Shown here piece by piece: positions 6,414 to 7,176 of a stretch of 7,176 bases of DNA. Each line of letters starts with the position of its first letter. Position 1 is the stretch's first letter. Location: positions 1-7,176 of the forward strand of contig JAZKSG010000051.1 of assembly GCA_036626215.1 (NCBI GenBank), in the 5' to 3' direction. Origin of the DNA: JAZKSG01 sp036626215. GTDB taxonomy: Archaea; Thermoplasmatota; E2; DHVEG-1. Position numbers and translations under genes: made by a program. The notes beneath the pieces are model-generated. The model was not told where the DNA came from and ran no database searches. It worked only from the letters and a program-made list of their open reading frames with translations.

Positions 6414-6425
6414 AAAAACTATTTT

Positions 6426-6430
6426 CCCCC
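6426..6430 (-). promoter_or_regulatory. G-run, likely Shine-Dalgarno of the PKD gene
   Basis: The minus strand reads AAGGGGGAAAATAG, with the G-run ending 12 nt before ATG 6413. Spacing is slightly long for a Shine-Dalgarno site. The first Met fits the start of a signal-anchor helix, and the next in-frame Met is at residue 65, inside the PKD domain. Confidence 0.45.
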
Positions 6431-6445
6431 TTTTTAAAGTAAACT

Positions 6446-6466
6446 TATATTACGCTACGTAATATA
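6446..6466. promoter_or_regulatory. 21-bp palindrome in the PKD gene promoter (candidate operator)
   Basis: TATATTACG (6446-6454) and CGTAATATA (6458-6466) are exact reverse complements around CTA. It lies between the proposed TATA box (6478-6487) and ATG 6413 and covers the expected transcription start near 6456. Binding of a dimeric regulator here would block initiation. Its arms differ from those of the other two palindromes. Confidence 0.5.
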
Positions 6467-6477
6467 TGTAATTCATA

Positions 6478-6487
6478 TTATATAAAA
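6478..6487 (-). promoter_or_regulatory. TATA box of the PKD-domain gene
   Basis: The minus strand reads AAAGAACTTTTATATAATATG, with core TTTTATATAA. A start about 25 bases downstream would fall near 6456, giving a leader of about 43 nt that contains the G-run at 6426-6430. Another AT-rich match, TAATATAAG at 6443-6451, could serve instead. Confidence 0.45.
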
Positions 6488-6548
6488 GTTCTTTAATTTA
6501 TTTATGATATAAATGTCGTTTGTCATTAAGGGTGTAATATCAAATTAG

Positions 6549-6564
6549 ACAAAAGTTTTAAATA
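6549..6564 (+). promoter_or_regulatory. BRE/TATA promoter of rpl15e
   Basis: ACAAAAG (6549-6555, BRE-like) is followed directly by TTTTAAATA (6556-6564), a good archaeal TATA box. Transcription would start near 6585, giving a leader of about 41 nt that contains the GGTGG site. A second AT-rich match at 6595-6604 would place the start after the Shine-Dalgarno, so it is less likely. The remainder of the 212-bp divergent spacer (6414-6625) shows no ORF. Confidence 0.5.
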
Positions 6565-6611
6565 ACTCCCTCTTTTTCCTATGCCTCCACAAATATTTTA
6601 ATAAATTAGCT

Positions 6612-6616
6612 GGTGG
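6612..6616 (+). promoter_or_regulatory. Shine-Dalgarno site of rpl15e
   Basis: GGTGG, a strong archaeal ribosome-binding sequence, ends 9 nt before ATG 6626 and fixes the start of L15e. Confidence 0.8.
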
Positions 6617-6625
6617 AAAAAACTC

Positions 6626-7176
6626 ATGGTAAAAAGCATATATAAACACCTTCGTAACCAATGGAAAAAACACGATACTTCATATAAGTCACCTCAACAA
6701 AGACGTATGACTCAATGGAGAAAAGAAGAAAATTTTAAAAGAATTGAAAGGCCAACCAAAATAGACAGAGCCCGAGCTCTGGGATACAAAGCAAAACAAG
6801 GATATGTCGTCGCCAGAACAAAGGTTAGAAAGGGCAGTCTAAAAAAACCAGCTATAAAAGGAGGTCGAAAACCTTCTAAAAAAGGTATCAGAAAAATAAC
6901 TGGCGCTAAAAATAAAAAACGAGTATCTGAAGAAAGAACCAACAAAAACTACCCTAACTTAGAAGTGTTAAACTCTTATAAAGTCGGAGAAGATGGAAGA
7001 TACCACTACTACGAAGTTATCATGGTAGACCCGATACATCCAGCTGTCATGAAAGATCCTGATATAAACTGGATATCCAACGTACGACACAAAAAACGAG
7101 TTCTAAGAGGTAAAACCAGTGCAGGTAAAAAAGGACGTGGATTACGTAAAAAAGGTAAAGGCGCAGAGAAAATCCG
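6626..7176 (+). CDS. rpl15e: 50S ribosomal protein L15e (3' end beyond window)
   Basis: 183 codons are present and the frame is open at the right edge. The sequence is strongly basic and matches the archaeal/eukaryotic L15e family: MVKSIYKHLRNQWKK at the N-terminus, RIERPTKIDRARALGYKAKQGYVVARTKVRKG (residues about 39-70), KGGRKPSKKG, ERTNKNYPNLEVLNSYKVGEDGRYHYYEVIMVDP (about 100-133), and the terminal GRGLRKKGKGAEKIR. Archaeal members have roughly 190-196 residues and end soon after KGAEKIRPS, so about ten residues are missing here. L15e is a large-subunit component that binds 23S rRNA. The family is absent from bacteria, which makes it the firmest taxonomic marker in the window. It is divergent from the PKD gene and has its own BRE/TATA and GGTGG signals. 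Its codons favour A and C endings. Confidence 0.97.
   Translation, partial: MVKSIYKHLRNQWKKHDTSYKSPQQRRMTQWRKEENFKRIERPTKIDRARALGYKAKQGYVVARTKVRKGSLKKPAIKGGRKPSKKGIRKITGAKNKKRVSEERTNKNYPNLEVLNSYKVGEDGRYHYYEVIMVDPIHPAVMKDPDINWISNVRHKKRVLRGKTSAGKKGRGLRKKGKGAEKI

Noticed and set aside
6519..6553. TTTGTC (6519-6524) and GACAAA (6548-6553) inverted pair in the divergent spacer
   Set aside because: Only 6 bp with a 23-bp gap, expected by chance in this composition; the second arm is part of the BRE-like sequence.
6712..6945. Minus-strand ORF of 77 codons, very hydrophobic and superficially like a membrane protein
   Set aside because: Exactly antisense to rpl15e. The Phe/Leu richness comes from reversing Lys/Arg codons.
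1..7176. CRISPR arrays, tRNA or rRNA genes, insertion-sequence ends, direct repeats of 20 bp or more
   Set aside because: Looked for by eye across the window on both strands; nothing convincing was seen.

Overview
This is an AT-rich archaeal chromosomal segment. The clearest marker is the 3' gene, ribosomal protein L15e, a family found in archaea and eukaryotes but not in bacteria. The other genes agree: promoters have the archaeal form (TATA-like boxes about 25 bases before inferred starts), terminators are bare T-runs, Shine-Dalgarno sites are GGTGG or GAGGAG, the adenosylhomocysteinase has the short archaeal-type C-terminus, and a membrane-anchored PKD-domain protein is present. A euryarchaeal or Thermoplasmatota-like host is plausible, but I cannot fix the lineage from this window.

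Layout. All long genes except the last are on the minus strand. From the left: the N-terminal 157 codons of a TraB/PrgY-family protein (1-473, continuing past the left edge); an AAA_14/DUF4143 ATPase (654-1943), whose start is best placed 21 bases inside the longest reading frame because a TATA box covers the upstream ATG; a 279-bp spacer holding two perfect odd-length palindromes and a possible 27-residue ORF on the plus strand; a two-gene operon of a PaaK-type AMP-forming ligase (3509-4813) and S-adenosylhomocysteine hydrolase (2223-3491), 17 bp apart; a secreted or membrane-anchored PKD-domain protein (4935-6413); a 212-bp divergent promoter region with a third palindrome; and rpl15e (6626 to the right edge, lacking only about its last ten residues).

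How they work together. Only the ligase and hydrolase look co-transcribed. The hydrolase removes S-adenosylhomocysteine, the by-product of SAM-dependent methylation; the ligase activates a carboxylate through an acyl-adenylate, or, if it is the coenzyme F390 synthetase branch of the family, adenylylates F420. The other genes appear to be separate units.

No CRISPR array, tRNA, rRNA or mobile element was seen. The points most worth a second look are the palindromic promoter elements (1974-1996 and 6446-6466), the short ORF with its embedded palindrome (2105-2188), and a sharp change in codon style between the ligase/hydrolase operon and the flanking TraB, ATPase and L15e genes. I did not find a convincing multi-gene novel system.
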